Source: Amorphus orientalis (GTDB lineage Bacteria; Pseudomonadota; Alphaproteobacteria; Rhizobiales; Amorphaceae). From it: a DNA stretch of 64,000 nucleotides. The stretch's first letter is position 1. Each line of letters starts with the position of its first letter. Of the stretch, positions 36,073 through 43,422 are shown in pieces. Position numbers and translations under genes: made by a program. Under the pieces are notes generated by a model that made no database searches, was not told the origin of the DNA, and worked only from the letters and a program-made list of their open reading frames with translations. The DNA is taken from positions 1,364,001 through 1,428,000 of the forward strand of contig NZ_JAUSUL010000002.1 in NCBI RefSeq assembly GCF_030814015.1, in the 5' to 3' direction.

Positions 36073-36155
36073 GCTTAGAGGCTAGCAAAGAGCTACCGAT
36101 TCGTGTCCCCCCTTTGAATCGCGAGCAGGCGGGCTTCGCCGGCTTCCGGACAGAA

Positions 36156-36518
36156 CTACCCGACCAATGGCGACAGAGCGACCTCCACTCGCGGCCGTGC
36201 CTTATCGTACCCCTTCACGATCGTCAGACGCTCTATCTGGCTATCGTCCTCATACGCGATGCCGGTGAGCGCGTCGGCCCAGAGCTTATTGAAATTGTCG
36301 ATGTCGGCCTTGCGACGCGTGCCGAAGAAGAGGGTCACCTCCACGCACAAAGGGCCAGCGAGCGGCGGTCCGCTCCACTGGCTCCTTGCCTGCCACTGGT
36401 AGTCCTCCTTGAGGGCCTTGCCTGCCGCCGTCATGTAGCCAGCAGGCCTGCCGAATTTGCAGTGGTAGTGGTATATGTGGCTTGTGCTTTTCGGCTCTCC
36501 GAGTAGCGTGATGGTCAC
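36156..36518 (-). CDS. RusA-family Holliday junction resolvase
   Basis: 120 residues. The C-terminal half carries the RusA signature KADIDNFNKLWADAL and YEDDSQIERL, with the metal-binding Asp residues. It resolves recombination junctions before packaging. The start is a GTG at 36518. A TGATATACT promoter element lies only six bases upstream, which implies a leaderless transcript. It is divergent from the gene at 36,562. Confidence 0.9.
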   Translation of the reverse strand: MTITLLGEPKSTSHIYHYHCKFGRPAGYMTAAGKALKEDYQWQARSQWSGPPLAGPLCVEVTLFFGTRRKADIDNFNKLWADALTGIAYEDDSQIERLTIVKGYDKARPRVEVALSPLVG

Positions 36519-36524
36519 GCCGCC

Positions 36525-36533
36525 AGTATATCA
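36525..36533 (-). promoter_or_regulatory. Extended -10 promoter for rusA
   Basis: TGATATACT on the minus strand, ending six bases before the GTG start. It belongs to the recurrent phage promoter family and predicts a leaderless mRNA. Confidence 0.55.
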
Positions 36534-36561
36534 TCTGCAACTTTGAGGAGGATTTATTGTC

Positions 36562-36939
36562 ATGCTGACTGATAAGGCGATCGAAAAGGCCAAGACGACC
36601 GTTCGCTATAGCATTGGCGACGTTCTGCATGAGCACAACGATTGCGTCCGCATCGCGTATGAATGGCTTGACGCTCAGACCAAGCTAAAGTCCGCCAACA
36701 GAAAGTTTCGCCCCCTCAAGCACATCATCGAGAACTGGGGCGGACGTTACGTCTCCCAGACGGACGTGGATCTCGCCGCACACTTACACCCTGACATTTT
36801 CGGATCTTACCCCTACTACAACATATCGTCGAAGTTGACGCGGCCGTCCGCGCGTCGCCTATCCAGCATTGGCGAGGCAGGCACTCAGAGATACGAGGAG
36901 CAGCCCGGTAGCAAGACCTACGCTTCCAGCGAGGTCTAA
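36562..36939 (+). CDS. Phage protein of unknown function, opposite strand
   Basis: 125 residues, read against most phage genes. It has a strong Shine-Dalgarno GAGGAGGA ten bases before the ATG, unlike most phage genes here. No membrane helices; the N-terminal helix is IEKAKTTVRYSIGDVL. The C-terminal 27 codons overlap the end of the convergent gene at 36,859. I recognise no family. The orientation and ribosome site suggest separately expressed cargo or a regulator. Confidence 0.6.
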   Translation: MLTDKAIEKAKTTVRYSIGDVLHEHNDCVRIAYEWLDAQTKLKSANRKFRPLKHIIENWGGRYVSQTDVDLAAHLHPDIFGSYPYYNISSKLTRPSARRLSSIGEAGTQRYEEQPGSKTYASSEV

Positions 36940-37215
36940 CACAGTCCGGAACGTCCGCACCGCCATTCCACCGACGATCTCAATGTGCTGGACGCGTTTC
37001 GTCTGCGGGGCTCCGATCGCATACTTCGTGAACGGTCGTGCGCCAGGGTACTTGAGCTTCCCGATCTCCTGCACATCAACGCCCTTGCGCCTAAGGCCAG
37101 TGATGCGGGCCGACGGGCACTCGATGAGGAGATCACGCTGGATGTCGCGTGTCGTGCAGCCACGGTGGTCGCGGATGTAGGCGTAGACCTTCTGCTCTTG
37201 CGGGGTGAGCTTCAT
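36859..37215 (-). CDS. Winged-helix-like regulator with hydrophobic C-terminus
   Basis: 118 residues. The N-terminal 65 residues look like a winged helix: LTPQEQKVYAYIRDHRGCTT, then a recognition-like helix and a basic wing with RRKGVDVQEIG. The last 25 residues are hydrophobic (AGSVGLATGLLLVSLSACLA), so the protein may be membrane-tethered. That tail is coded opposite to the gene at 36,562-36,939. Its start overlaps the upstream stop (CTATGA). Confidence 0.55.
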   Translation of the reverse strand: MKLTPQEQKVYAYIRDHRGCTTRDIQRDLLIECPSARITGLRRKGVDVQEIGKLKYPGARPFTKYAIGAPQTKRVQHIEIVGGMAVRTFRTVLDLAGSVGLATGLLLVSLSACLANAG

Positions 37216-37409
37216 AGGCGATCGTCGGTTATCCCCATATCCACATGCTTATCCACACATGAGGGACATCTTTCGGCGGGAAGCGATGAGAAGACGACAA
37301 ACGTCCTCTGCCAGACGAACCGCTCCCCTCGATCAACCTGCTGCTTAATCGAGGCGCAGTCCGGACACTGAGCGACAGGCTTTTCACCAATTACGGTCTT
37401 ACCCTTCAT
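37212..37409 (-). CDS. Small zinc-ribbon-like phage protein
   Basis: 65 residues with two Cys-x-x-Cys knuckles, QCPDCASIK and RCPSCVDKH, about 30 residues apart, which should bind one zinc ion. The start follows the upstream stop as TAG-T-ATG. It lies in the tight leftward replication cluster. Confidence 0.6.
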   Translation of the reverse strand: MKGKTVIGEKPVAQCPDCASIKQQVDRGERFVWQRTFVVFSSLPAERCPSCVDKHVDMGITDDRL

Positions 37410-37410
37410 A

Positions 37411-37545
37411 CTAATTCTGCTGCCGCAACACCGCCCTCGCCTCGTCCACGCTCACTTGCATGGCATCGGCCATGAGGCGCACGAACAGGTCGTGCAGTCC
37501 CACGCGCGGCGTTGTCGGCTTATCTAGTAATAGTGGTCGGGTCAT
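37411..37545 (-). CDS. Small phage protein (44 residues)
   Basis: Translated directly: it begins MTRPLLLDKPTTPRVGLHDL and ends VDEARAVLRQQN. It fills the space between its neighbours almost exactly (nine bases after one, one base before the next). The preceding bases are GACGACCT, with no Shine-Dalgarno. Function unknown. Confidence 0.55.
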   Translation of the reverse strand: MTRPLLLDKPTTPRVGLHDLFVRLMADAMQVSVDEARAVLRQQN

Positions 37546-37554
37546 AGGTCGTCG

Positions 37555-38130
37555 TTAGAATGCGGGCTTTTCGTAGTTGTCCGGATACTCCGGCATCTTC
37601 GGCGCCGCGTCGTCTTGTAATGGTGCCAGCGTTTCCGCGCTCGGCATCGCGTCTTCTTCGATCCCGAGAAACGCGAGCCAGTCGTGGAAAGTGGGGAAGC
37701 GGGGGTCCATGCTCCACTCCGCTTTCCACTTCTTGTACAGCTCGGGGTTCGGCATCGGCGCACCGTTCTGGTCGGCGTAGAAGCGATACGTCTCGTTTAA
37801 CTGCCGCACCTTGCCCTTGGACGATAGGGGAATGCGCTCAGGGTCGCCGTCGCGGTTTTCGACGATCTCGTTGTTGAAGTCCCGCATGAACAGGAACTTG
37901 CGCTGATCGCTGCGCCCTGGTTCCCGTGGGTCGATGCCGTACTGCCAGTGGCAGTAGCTCGGGACCACTGCGCCAAAGAGATAGCCGCGCCCCTCTTTGC
38001 TGTCCTCGACGACGGGCGTGATCTCGAAGGCGTTGTGCGTCTTCAGCCATTCGAGAAACAGCGCTTTGCTGTACTCGCTTGGAATGCGGAAGCCCGTGCG
38101 CGTGTCGTTCGGGACTGCGATGATCTTCAT
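37555..38130 (-). CDS. Phage replication/recombination-region protein
   Basis: 191 residues, acidic overall. The N-terminal part (GYLFGAVVPSYCHWQYGIDP) resembles phage proteins found beside SSB or NinB-type genes, but I cannot assign a family with confidence. The middle is charged and the last 30 residues are Pro/Asp-rich. It follows the SSB-like gene with the TAG-CCT-ATG junction, so the two are probably co-translated. Confidence 0.5.
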   Translation of the reverse strand: MKIIAVPNDTRTGFRIPSEYSKALFLEWLKTHNAFEITPVVEDSKEGRGYLFGAVVPSYCHWQYGIDPREPGRSDQRKFLFMRDFNNEIVENRDGDPERIPLSSKGKVRQLNETYRFYADQNGAPMPNPELYKKWKAEWSMDPRFPTFHDWLAFLGIEEDAMPSAETLAPLQDDAAPKMPEYPDNYEKPAF

Positions 38131-38133
38131 AGG

Positions 38134-38712
38134 CTATGCGGCCGCGGCCGGAGCGTCCTCGCCGTCGATGCTCGGGTTCGGTGCGAACGGGTCCTCACCC
38201 TTGAAGAGGCGGGTAATGTCGAAGCCGTTCTTGACGGTCTGTGACCAGGCTTCACGCGCTTCCGCAGGCGCATCGCTGTGCGGCGATGGGTTCACGAAAT
38301 ACTCGGTGTCGAGCTTCTCACCCTGCCGGCGGATCGTGATGTTGTACCGGAGTGGGCTTCCCCAGTCCTCGTTGCGCGCCAGGGCCTCCAGCGCCTTCTG
38401 CAGCGACTTCTGCGTTACCTCGAGGATCTGGATCGACTTGGTCTGGAAGTTCCAAACCGGCAGCATCCACACGTGAGAAAGCTTTTGTTCTCGGAATTCA
38501 CGTAGGTCTGTCGGCTTTTCGTTCATCTGAAATCGAAGTGGCTTGTTGTGCCCCTCTTCATCGATAGTCCACGCAAGCCAGCCGAACGCCGGCTTATCCA
38601 TAATACGGAACTTGTTGTCCCCCTGCTCAAGCTTCATGTACTGACTTTCGCCCTGCGGGACTGAATAGTCAGACGGAAGGAAGCTATCTACGTTTGAATT
38701 GTCTGGTGTCAT
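38134..38712 (-). CDS. SSB-like phage protein
   Basis: 192 residues. It begins with a FLPSDYSVPQGESQYMKLEQ stretch, and includes NKFRIM, LPVWNFQTKSIQILEVTQKS and LDTEYFVNPSPH. This order matches a widespread phage single-stranded-DNA-binding family with an OB-like core and an acidic tail (here GEDPFAPNPSIDGEDAPAAA). It would coat ssDNA during replication. The upstream sequence CAAACAAC lacks a Shine-Dalgarno. Confidence 0.6.
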   Translation of the reverse strand: MTPDNSNVDSFLPSDYSVPQGESQYMKLEQGDNKFRIMDKPAFGWLAWTIDEEGHNKPLRFQMNEKPTDLREFREQKLSHVWMLPVWNFQTKSIQILEVTQKSLQKALEALARNEDWGSPLRYNITIRRQGEKLDTEYFVNPSPHSDAPAEAREAWSQTVKNGFDITRLFKGEDPFAPNPSIDGEDAPAAAA

Positions 38713-39166
38713 GTTGTTTGTATTTAACTGGTGTATTTAATGCCCTTTCAATGCCCCACCCCTGTCGTATTCTGCTTCGTAGGGTCGAGAATGAAATTCC
38801 CGCCCTGCGTGCCCACTGCGACTGAGTGAGCGCCTCACCTCGATAACAAAGAATTTTGCTATCTCTTCGGTTCTGCTGCTGCTCCCATTTAGTCACCCAA
38901 CGGCAATTGGCTTTTGAATACCCTGCGTTCACATCGATACGGTCAAGCGTCGTATTGTTCTCACCGTACCGTCGACAATGCGCGGTATAAGACCGGTACA
39001 TATCGTTCTTGAACGCCTCGAAGGACGACCACCTGATCGAGATACCGCGACCACCATAGTCCCTATAGTGGACGTGGTTCTTGTTCCGGCAGCGCTCCTG
39101 CATCTTAGTCCATATCCGGTAGAACCGCGTACCGGTCATACCATGTGTGCGCCAAGTGTATCCCAT
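38684..39166 (-). CDS. HNH-type homing endonuclease-like protein
   Basis: 160 residues. The pattern RDYGGRGISIRW near residue 38 followed by TTLDRIDVNAGYSKANCRWV is that of free-standing phage HNH endonucleases. A helix-turn-helix-like C-terminus follows (TQSQWARRAGISFSTLRSRI). Its 3' end overlaps the SSB-like start by 29 bases, so it may have inserted there. The codon use is AT-richer than its neighbours. Confidence 0.8.
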   Translation of the reverse strand: MGYTWRTHGMTGTRFYRIWTKMQERCRNKNHVHYRDYGGRGISIRWSSFEAFKNDMYRSYTAHCRRYGENNTTLDRIDVNAGYSKANCRWVTKWEQQQNRRDSKILCYRGEALTQSQWARRAGISFSTLRSRIRQGWGIERALNTPVKYKQHDTRQFKRR

Positions 39167-39175
39167 ACATTTTGG

Positions 39176-39376
39176 TTAGTCCCTCGGATGCTCCTGATCG
39201 TTCCACGGGAAACGTGCTTCGTCTCCAGGCAGATCGTACGGCTGAGGCTGAGGCCAATAGGCGCGAGCAGTCATCGAGAGTTCAATTGCCCGTCGATCCG
39301 CGTACGGAATGCGGTGCTCCTTGCGCTCTATCGCTGCTCGCACCTTGGCCAATCTCTGTTTGATGTCGCTCGCCAT
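39176..39376 (-). CDS. Small phage protein
   Basis: 66 residues: a basic helix KQRLAKVRAAIERKEHRIPY followed by a Pro/Trp-rich tail (YWPQPQPYDLP). No family recognised. It fits the gap between neighbours on the same strand. Confidence 0.45.
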   Translation of the reverse strand: MASDIKQRLAKVRAAIERKEHRIPYADRRAIELSMTARAYWPQPQPYDLPGDEARFPWNDQEHPRD

Positions 39377-39389
39377 AACGATTGGAATA

Positions 39390-39566
39390 TCAGAAGATCC
39401 CGAAATACCCGCTGACGATGCCCGCGATGAAGGACAGCAAGCCCGTCCAGAGGATGAGACGGAGCACGTCGCCGCAACTGACCTCTCCGTATCGAGGTAG
39501 CGCGAGGCGGTCGTGCCGGCTCTTGTGGTCGCTCCAGTCGGGTCGCATGTCGTTGGTGAATTTCAT
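39390..39566 (-). CDS. Small single-helix membrane protein
   Basis: 58 residues translated directly. The soluble N-terminus MKFTNDMRPDWSDHKSRHDR is followed by one C-terminal membrane helix containing LRLILWTGLLSFIAGIVSG. It begins five bases after the RHH gene stop. The function is unknown. Confidence 0.5.
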   Translation of the reverse strand: MKFTNDMRPDWSDHKSRHDRLALPRYGEVSCGDVLRLILWTGLLSFIAGIVSGYFGIF

Positions 39567-39571
39567 ATGTT

Positions 39572-39751
39572 CTACTGCTCCCTACGATTTCTAATGGCAT
39601 CAACCATACGGTCGTAGGGCAGTACGGTGAGCGCTTGTCGGATCACCTCGCTTTCACTCACCCTTTCCGTCTTTCCGGAGAGGCGTCGCGCTAGGCGTTT
39701 CACAAGGCGATCAGACTTTTTGTCGAAGTAAAATGTCTTTTTCAAAATCAT
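39572..39751 (-). CDS. Ribbon-helix-helix regulator
   Basis: 59 residues translated directly: MILKKTFYFDKKSDRLVKRL is the beta strand and first helix, and KTERVSESEVIRQALTVL the second. This is the CopG/Arc-type fold that binds DNA as a dimer. It is the only clear small DNA-binding regulator on the phage main strand, so it may control phage genes. A terminator-like hairpin lies 71 bases upstream, suggesting read-through control. Confidence 0.6.
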   Translation of the reverse strand: MILKKTFYFDKKSDRLVKRLARRLSGKTERVSESEVIRQALTVLPYDRMVDAIRNRREQ

Positions 39752-39821
39752 ATATATTATTTGTAATACTGTAAGTATACGCTACGCCGTATATACGTCA
39801 AAGGGAAGGCTGGGGATAAGA

Positions 39822-39847
39822 AAGCGCCGGACAATGCCAGCGCTTTC
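39822..39847 (-). terminator. Terminator after the lysis genes
   Basis: AAAGCGC pairs with GCGCTTT around a 12-base loop; on the minus strand the stem is followed by CTTTCTTA. It lies after the holin-like gene and after a TGATATACT promoter element, so it may act as an attenuator for the RHH gene. Confidence 0.55.
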
Positions 39848-39869
39848 GACCTTGTATGAGGCTCTATCA

Positions 39870-39878
39870 GTATATCAC
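39870..39878 (-). promoter_or_regulatory. Extended -10 promoter overlapping the holin stop
   Basis: TGATATACT on the minus strand; its TGA is the stop codon of the holin-like gene. It is a member of the recurrent phage promoter family and reads toward the hairpin and RHH gene. Confidence 0.45.
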
Positions 39879-40171
39879 CCGCGCTTAACGAAGCCGTGAT
39901 ACCAGCCCAGTGAGGACAGCCACGCGATGATCGACACCGCGAGGGTGTTGAGCGTAGTAATGAAAAGGCCATCGTCAAACTCCCCGCCCCCGACCCAATA
40001 CGTGAGGCAGATGTAGACAAGCGACACGCCTGCAGCGAGGGCGCGGATCAGAGGCCGACGAGATCCCCTCATCTCCGAAATGGCCGGTAGCTTTTTAAGG
40101 CGTCCTGTTATGAATGAAATGATGGCGGGCGAAGCCGCCATGATGAATGATGTGATTGTAGTTTCGAGCAT
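39875..40171 (-). CDS. Probable holin
   Basis: 98 residues with three hydrophobic segments (about 3-20, 42-62 and 68-90), a basic loop GRLKKLPAISEMRGSRRP and a basic C-terminus. Size and topology fit a phage holin. It follows the lysin-like gene by three bases. Holins are too diverse for a firm family call; position supports it. Confidence 0.6.
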   Translation of the reverse strand: MLETTITSFIMAASPAIISFITGRLKKLPAISEMRGSRRPLIRALAAGVSLVYICLTYWVGGGEFDDGLFITTLNTLAVSIIAWLSSLGWYHGFVKRG

Positions 40172-40174
40172 ACG

Positions 40175-41212
40175 TTATTGGTTTAACCGGTAGTAATAGA
40201 TCGGGTAGCCGCCCTCCTCCGCGTAGCGCCGGTGCCAGCTCTCGATCGTGTAGTTCTGATTGAAAGTGCCGGTACCGCTATCGTTCGACATGACGATACC
40301 GTCCTTGCCGACGATCCCCACGTGCCCTGGGAACGGCGCGTTTCGAACCGTGCCGGTTGGCGCGATGACGATGTCGCCGGGACGAGGCTCGGCTACGGCC
40401 GTAAACTCGCTGCCTTTCCTGAGGCGCTCCCAGAGCGTCCATGTGCCAGTGATGACGGGGAACTCGGGTAGCACCTGGCGAATGATGGAGGACACCGTCT
40501 CCGCGCAGCCCAGCTCATCGGGAGCAGCGTCGTTCGGTGAGGCGTCCGTGCCGAGAGCCGCCATAGCGGCGCGGTACAGGTCATTCTCTTCGGGAACGGT
40601 GATCTCTTCGACCTGCCGGCTGATCTCGATGAGGCGCATGCGCACGTAGACGAGAGCGCGGTCGGTCAGCGTCAGCTTGGACAGGCGCTTGCGCTTCTGG
40701 ATGGCGGCGGAAACGTAGAGCTTCACCTCCTCGAAGGCGCGGTCGTACTCGTATTCCTCAAAGCGAGTATCGCGGCCATGGACGACGTCCTCATCCCAGT
40801 CGTCGACACCGACAATGCGGGCTAGCGATATCCCGAGATAGATCCGGACGATGTCGTCGAGCATGTGCGTCAGCTCATGCTCAGCGACCCGCCCATAGTG
40901 CCGGTAGCGCTTCACAATGGCGGTCAGGTAGCTCGAATAAACCTTGTGGTATTGCCGGCCGACGGTAGTGCGGCGCACGGTTTGCCAGTCCTCGGGCTCT
41001 ATGAAGAACTGGACCGCGTCGACGGCCTCAGCGCGGCGGCCGTAGGTGTCACGGCAGAAGCGGGCGAGCCACCCGAAATCGATGTCTCCCCCGCTCCACG
41101 GGATCGTGTCGTCGAGGTGGGCGTATTCGAACGTGAAGCCACGCTTTTCGAGGATCGCTTCGTAGTCGGTGAGCGGCTCCGTCCCTCGCTTCGTTACGAG
41201 CAGGATGTGCAT
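40175..41212 (-). CDS. Fused HExxH metallopeptidase-like and CHAP/NlpC-like lysin
   Basis: 345 residues. The N-terminal half has a zincin motif HELTH near residue 121, with helices and acidic residues downstream. The C-terminal 110 residues look like a CHAP or NlpC/P60 peptidase: Cys in DELGCAETVS, then RPGDIVIAP, His in FPGHVGIVGKDG and an Asn/Asp in MSNDSG. The latter would cleave peptidoglycan. Position next to a holin and a small membrane coiled-coil protein supports a lysis role. The starting junction is TAG-CCT-ATG. Confidence 0.65.
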   Translation of the reverse strand: MHILLVTKRGTEPLTDYEAILEKRGFTFEYAHLDDTIPWSGGDIDFGWLARFCRDTYGRRAEAVDAVQFFIEPEDWQTVRRTTVGRQYHKVYSSYLTAIVKRYRHYGRVAEHELTHMLDDIVRIYLGISLARIVGVDDWDEDVVHGRDTRFEEYEYDRAFEEVKLYVSAAIQKRKRLSKLTLTDRALVYVRMRLIEISRQVEEITVPEENDLYRAAMAALGTDASPNDAAPDELGCAETVSSIIRQVLPEFPVITGTWTLWERLRKGSEFTAVAEPRPGDIVIAPTGTVRNAPFPGHVGIVGKDGIVMSNDSGTGTFNQNYTIESWHRRYAEEGGYPIYYYRLNQ

Positions 41213-41215
41213 AGG

Positions 41216-41524
41216 CTAATTGGTTAGGCGATCAATCTTCTGCTCGATGCGGGCCACGGTGGTCTCCAGGCTGTCGAGCTTGGCGTCGCGGGAGCCAAGA
41301 ATGTCTTCGAGCTGCTCGCGGGAGATGCTGACTGAGTAGGAGCTGTCGAGGCGTTCTGAGAGCGTGGCGATGTCGGCCGCGTTCTGCTTCACCTGAGCGT
41401 CGAGCTGCGCGGCGTACCAGATTGCGGCGACCGTCTGCGCAATCAGTGCGAACGTGATGAAGCGCTCCCAGCGGATGACGCCGGCAGCTCTGCGTTCTGA
41501 TGGATCTTGGTCACCACCAATCAT
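41216..41524 (-). CDS. Membrane-anchored coiled-coil lysis-region protein
   Basis: 102 residues. A soluble N-terminus, one membrane helix (RFITFALIAQTVAAIWYA) and a long C-terminal coiled coil. This is the topology of an inner-membrane spanin or a bdhA-type holin accessory. The gene has a TGATAGAAT promoter eight bases before its ATG, so its mRNA should be leaderless. It leads the lysis cluster. Confidence 0.55.
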   Translation of the reverse strand: MIGGDQDPSERRAAGVIRWERFITFALIAQTVAAIWYAAQLDAQVKQNAADIATLSERLDSSYSVSISREQLEDILGSRDAKLDSLETTVARIEQKIDRLTN

Positions 41525-41532
41525 ATAGCATT

Positions 41533-41541
41533 ATTCTATCA
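41533..41541 (-). promoter_or_regulatory. Extended -10 promoter of the lysis genes
   Basis: TGATAGAAT on the minus strand, ending eight bases before the ATG at 41,524. It predicts a leaderless transcript covering 41,524 to 39,875. Confidence 0.6.
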
Positions 41542-41636
41542 TTAAGTTCACACAGCACCCGCCCTCAAGTATCGATGGGTGTGGACGCATTTTACCAGGT
41601 TGCAGAAAACCAAGATATGTGGTTTCGTATTCGGAT

Positions 41637-41744
41637 ATGAAACAATTTATTGAGAAGGCCACGATTGCAGCGTCGATATTAGCACTAGGTACATTACTGA
41701 TACCGTACTATATCATCAAAAAAATACTATTTGGCCGCATCTAG
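41637..41744 (+). CDS. Possible 35-residue membrane peptide
   Basis: Plus-strand frame: MKQFIEKATIAASILALGTL then LIPYYIIKKILFGRI. It would be a single membrane helix with basic ends, and it overlaps the end of the opposite-strand gene by 18 bases. There is no clear ribosome site. Confidence 0.25.
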   Translation: MKQFIEKATIAASILALGTLLIPYYIIKKILFGRI

Positions 41745-43421
41745 GAATATCTTTTCCTCATCCAAGAACCTGTCTTTGATGAAGTCGGCGAGCAATCCGG
41801 CCGCGCCTGCCGTATCTCCGGTAAGCGCTCGCGCGGCGTCTAAGCCAGATTTCGTCACTTCCTGGCGGAATAGATTTTTCTGTCGTGAGTTACCAATCAA
41901 GTCGGTAGCAATCGTCATCATGGTTGCGTCGTCCATAAGGTCGATGCCTGTGTACTCCCGAATGGTATCGACAATTTGTCGTGCCTCTCCTCCACGTCCG
42001 GATAGAACAAGACGGAGCAGGTATTCACCACCGGCGCGGCGGTCCGTGTAGGAACGCAGGTCGCTGTAAGCGTCCATGAAATCCGAGAATCGTTTTAGCT
42101 CTGCGGCCTCGGATTTTCCAACTATGCCAGCCGCCACATCTGCGATCTCTTTCCGCATTTGCCGCGCAAGAGGATCAACCTCATTCGATACCTCTTGTGC
42201 GCGTTTTCCGAAATTGATGCGGGAATCAAACGCAGTCCGCGCTTCAATGAGATTCATTAGGCTAGGCGATTGTTTAACGACACCGATGTTGTCGTAGAAC
42301 TCCTGCAATGCGTTAATATCGCCGGTGCCTGCTTTGGTGATGGTGCCTGGCTTCTTCCGGATTCGACCATTTCTAACCTCAAGATTAAGCCGGTCGAGTT
42401 GGCTGGTGAAGGTTGTCTCAATGCGGTTCACTGCGTCGATCGGTGCTGTGTAGGTACCGAGTTTCTCACGCGTCGCGCCAATCTTTCCACCAGTCTCACT
42501 CAACAACGACTCCATCTCATCAACGGCTGATTGCGCTTGTCGAGCACCGTATTCGTAAGGTGTTGGCGCGGTGTCGTCGGCATTGCGAGCATGAGCCACG
42601 TCAAAATAGTCACGCAACTTTTCCTGCTTCCCAGCGATGCGGCGCTTTACATCGGGTTGAATGCCCGCCCACTTCTCTTGAAGGGTAAGGTCCGGCGCCG
42701 AGGATACAGCCTGCCTACGGACATCAGCCGGTGTGGAGGCTCCTGAGCGGTTGCTGGATGGCGGCGGAGGAGGAGTATCAACGGCACGAGAATTAGATAA
42801 TGCATCATCGGCTTGGGCGATAACGTCATCCACCGACGATACAGGGCGCGTAAATAGCGACTTTGCGCGAGTGAGAGTATTTACGGTGCCCTGAGCACCG
42901 GCAATGTTGCCGGCAACCTCTCCCACTGCAGCGGCCGTTCCAAGTGCCTCCTCGGTAACGCCCAGATCATTTGGCTCAAACTCATAAGTTCCATCCGGCT
43001 TTACGACGAGATTACCGGAAGCTCCACGGAACAATTCCGTCCCACCAATCGCATCGGTTAGTTTTTTGAATCCGCTACCAACAAAGTCACTAATTTTCTG
43101 GACACCGGCACGAATCGGTTCTGGGGCTGCCGCTAGTACAGTCTGCGGCACCGCAGACGCGGCTGTGGCGACGGCTTGTGTCCCGCGCCGGATAGCGGAT
43201 TGGCCTGAAAATTGACCGTCTCCACTTATATTTTGCTCAACACCTGCACCTGCGGTATTGATGACATCTGAGACTCTCTCAACGACGCTCGCCTTGGTCG
43301 CGCCTTCAGGACGTTGAGATTGCTGTCGGAACTTGCCCAAAGCAGCAAGCACCTGCTGCCTCGACTTCCCCTGCTCTTTGCCGTATTCGACTATCTGTCG
43401 TTCTTGTTCTGAAAGTGCCAT
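41727..43421 (-). CDS. Large virion/ejection-type protein
   Basis: 564 residues from the ATG at 43421 (MALSEQERQIVEYGKEQGKS). It is rich in Ala/Gln helices with a small-residue region (about 60-110) that could cross membranes, and coiled-coil segments later. Such proteins lie at this position in podoviruses and are often internal or ejected virion proteins. I recognise no specific family. It follows the upstream gene by TAG-T-ATG. Confidence 0.5.
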   Translation of the reverse strand: MALSEQERQIVEYGKEQGKSRQQVLAALGKFRQQSQRPEGATKASVVERVSDVINTAGAGVEQNISGDGQFSGQSAIRRGTQAVATAASAVPQTVLAAAPEPIRAGVQKISDFVGSGFKKLTDAIGGTELFRGASGNLVVKPDGTYEFEPNDLGVTEEALGTAAAVGEVAGNIAGAQGTVNTLTRAKSLFTRPVSSVDDVIAQADDALSNSRAVDTPPPPPSSNRSGASTPADVRRQAVSSAPDLTLQEKWAGIQPDVKRRIAGKQEKLRDYFDVAHARNADDTAPTPYEYGARQAQSAVDEMESLLSETGGKIGATREKLGTYTAPIDAVNRIETTFTSQLDRLNLEVRNGRIRKKPGTITKAGTGDINALQEFYDNIGVVKQSPSLMNLIEARTAFDSRINFGKRAQEVSNEVDPLARQMRKEIADVAAGIVGKSEAAELKRFSDFMDAYSDLRSYTDRRAGGEYLLRLVLSGRGGEARQIVDTIREYTGIDLMDDATMMTIATDLIGNSRQKNLFRQEVTKSGLDAARALTGDTAGAAGLLADFIKDRFLDEEKIFLDAAK

Positions 43422-43422
43422 A

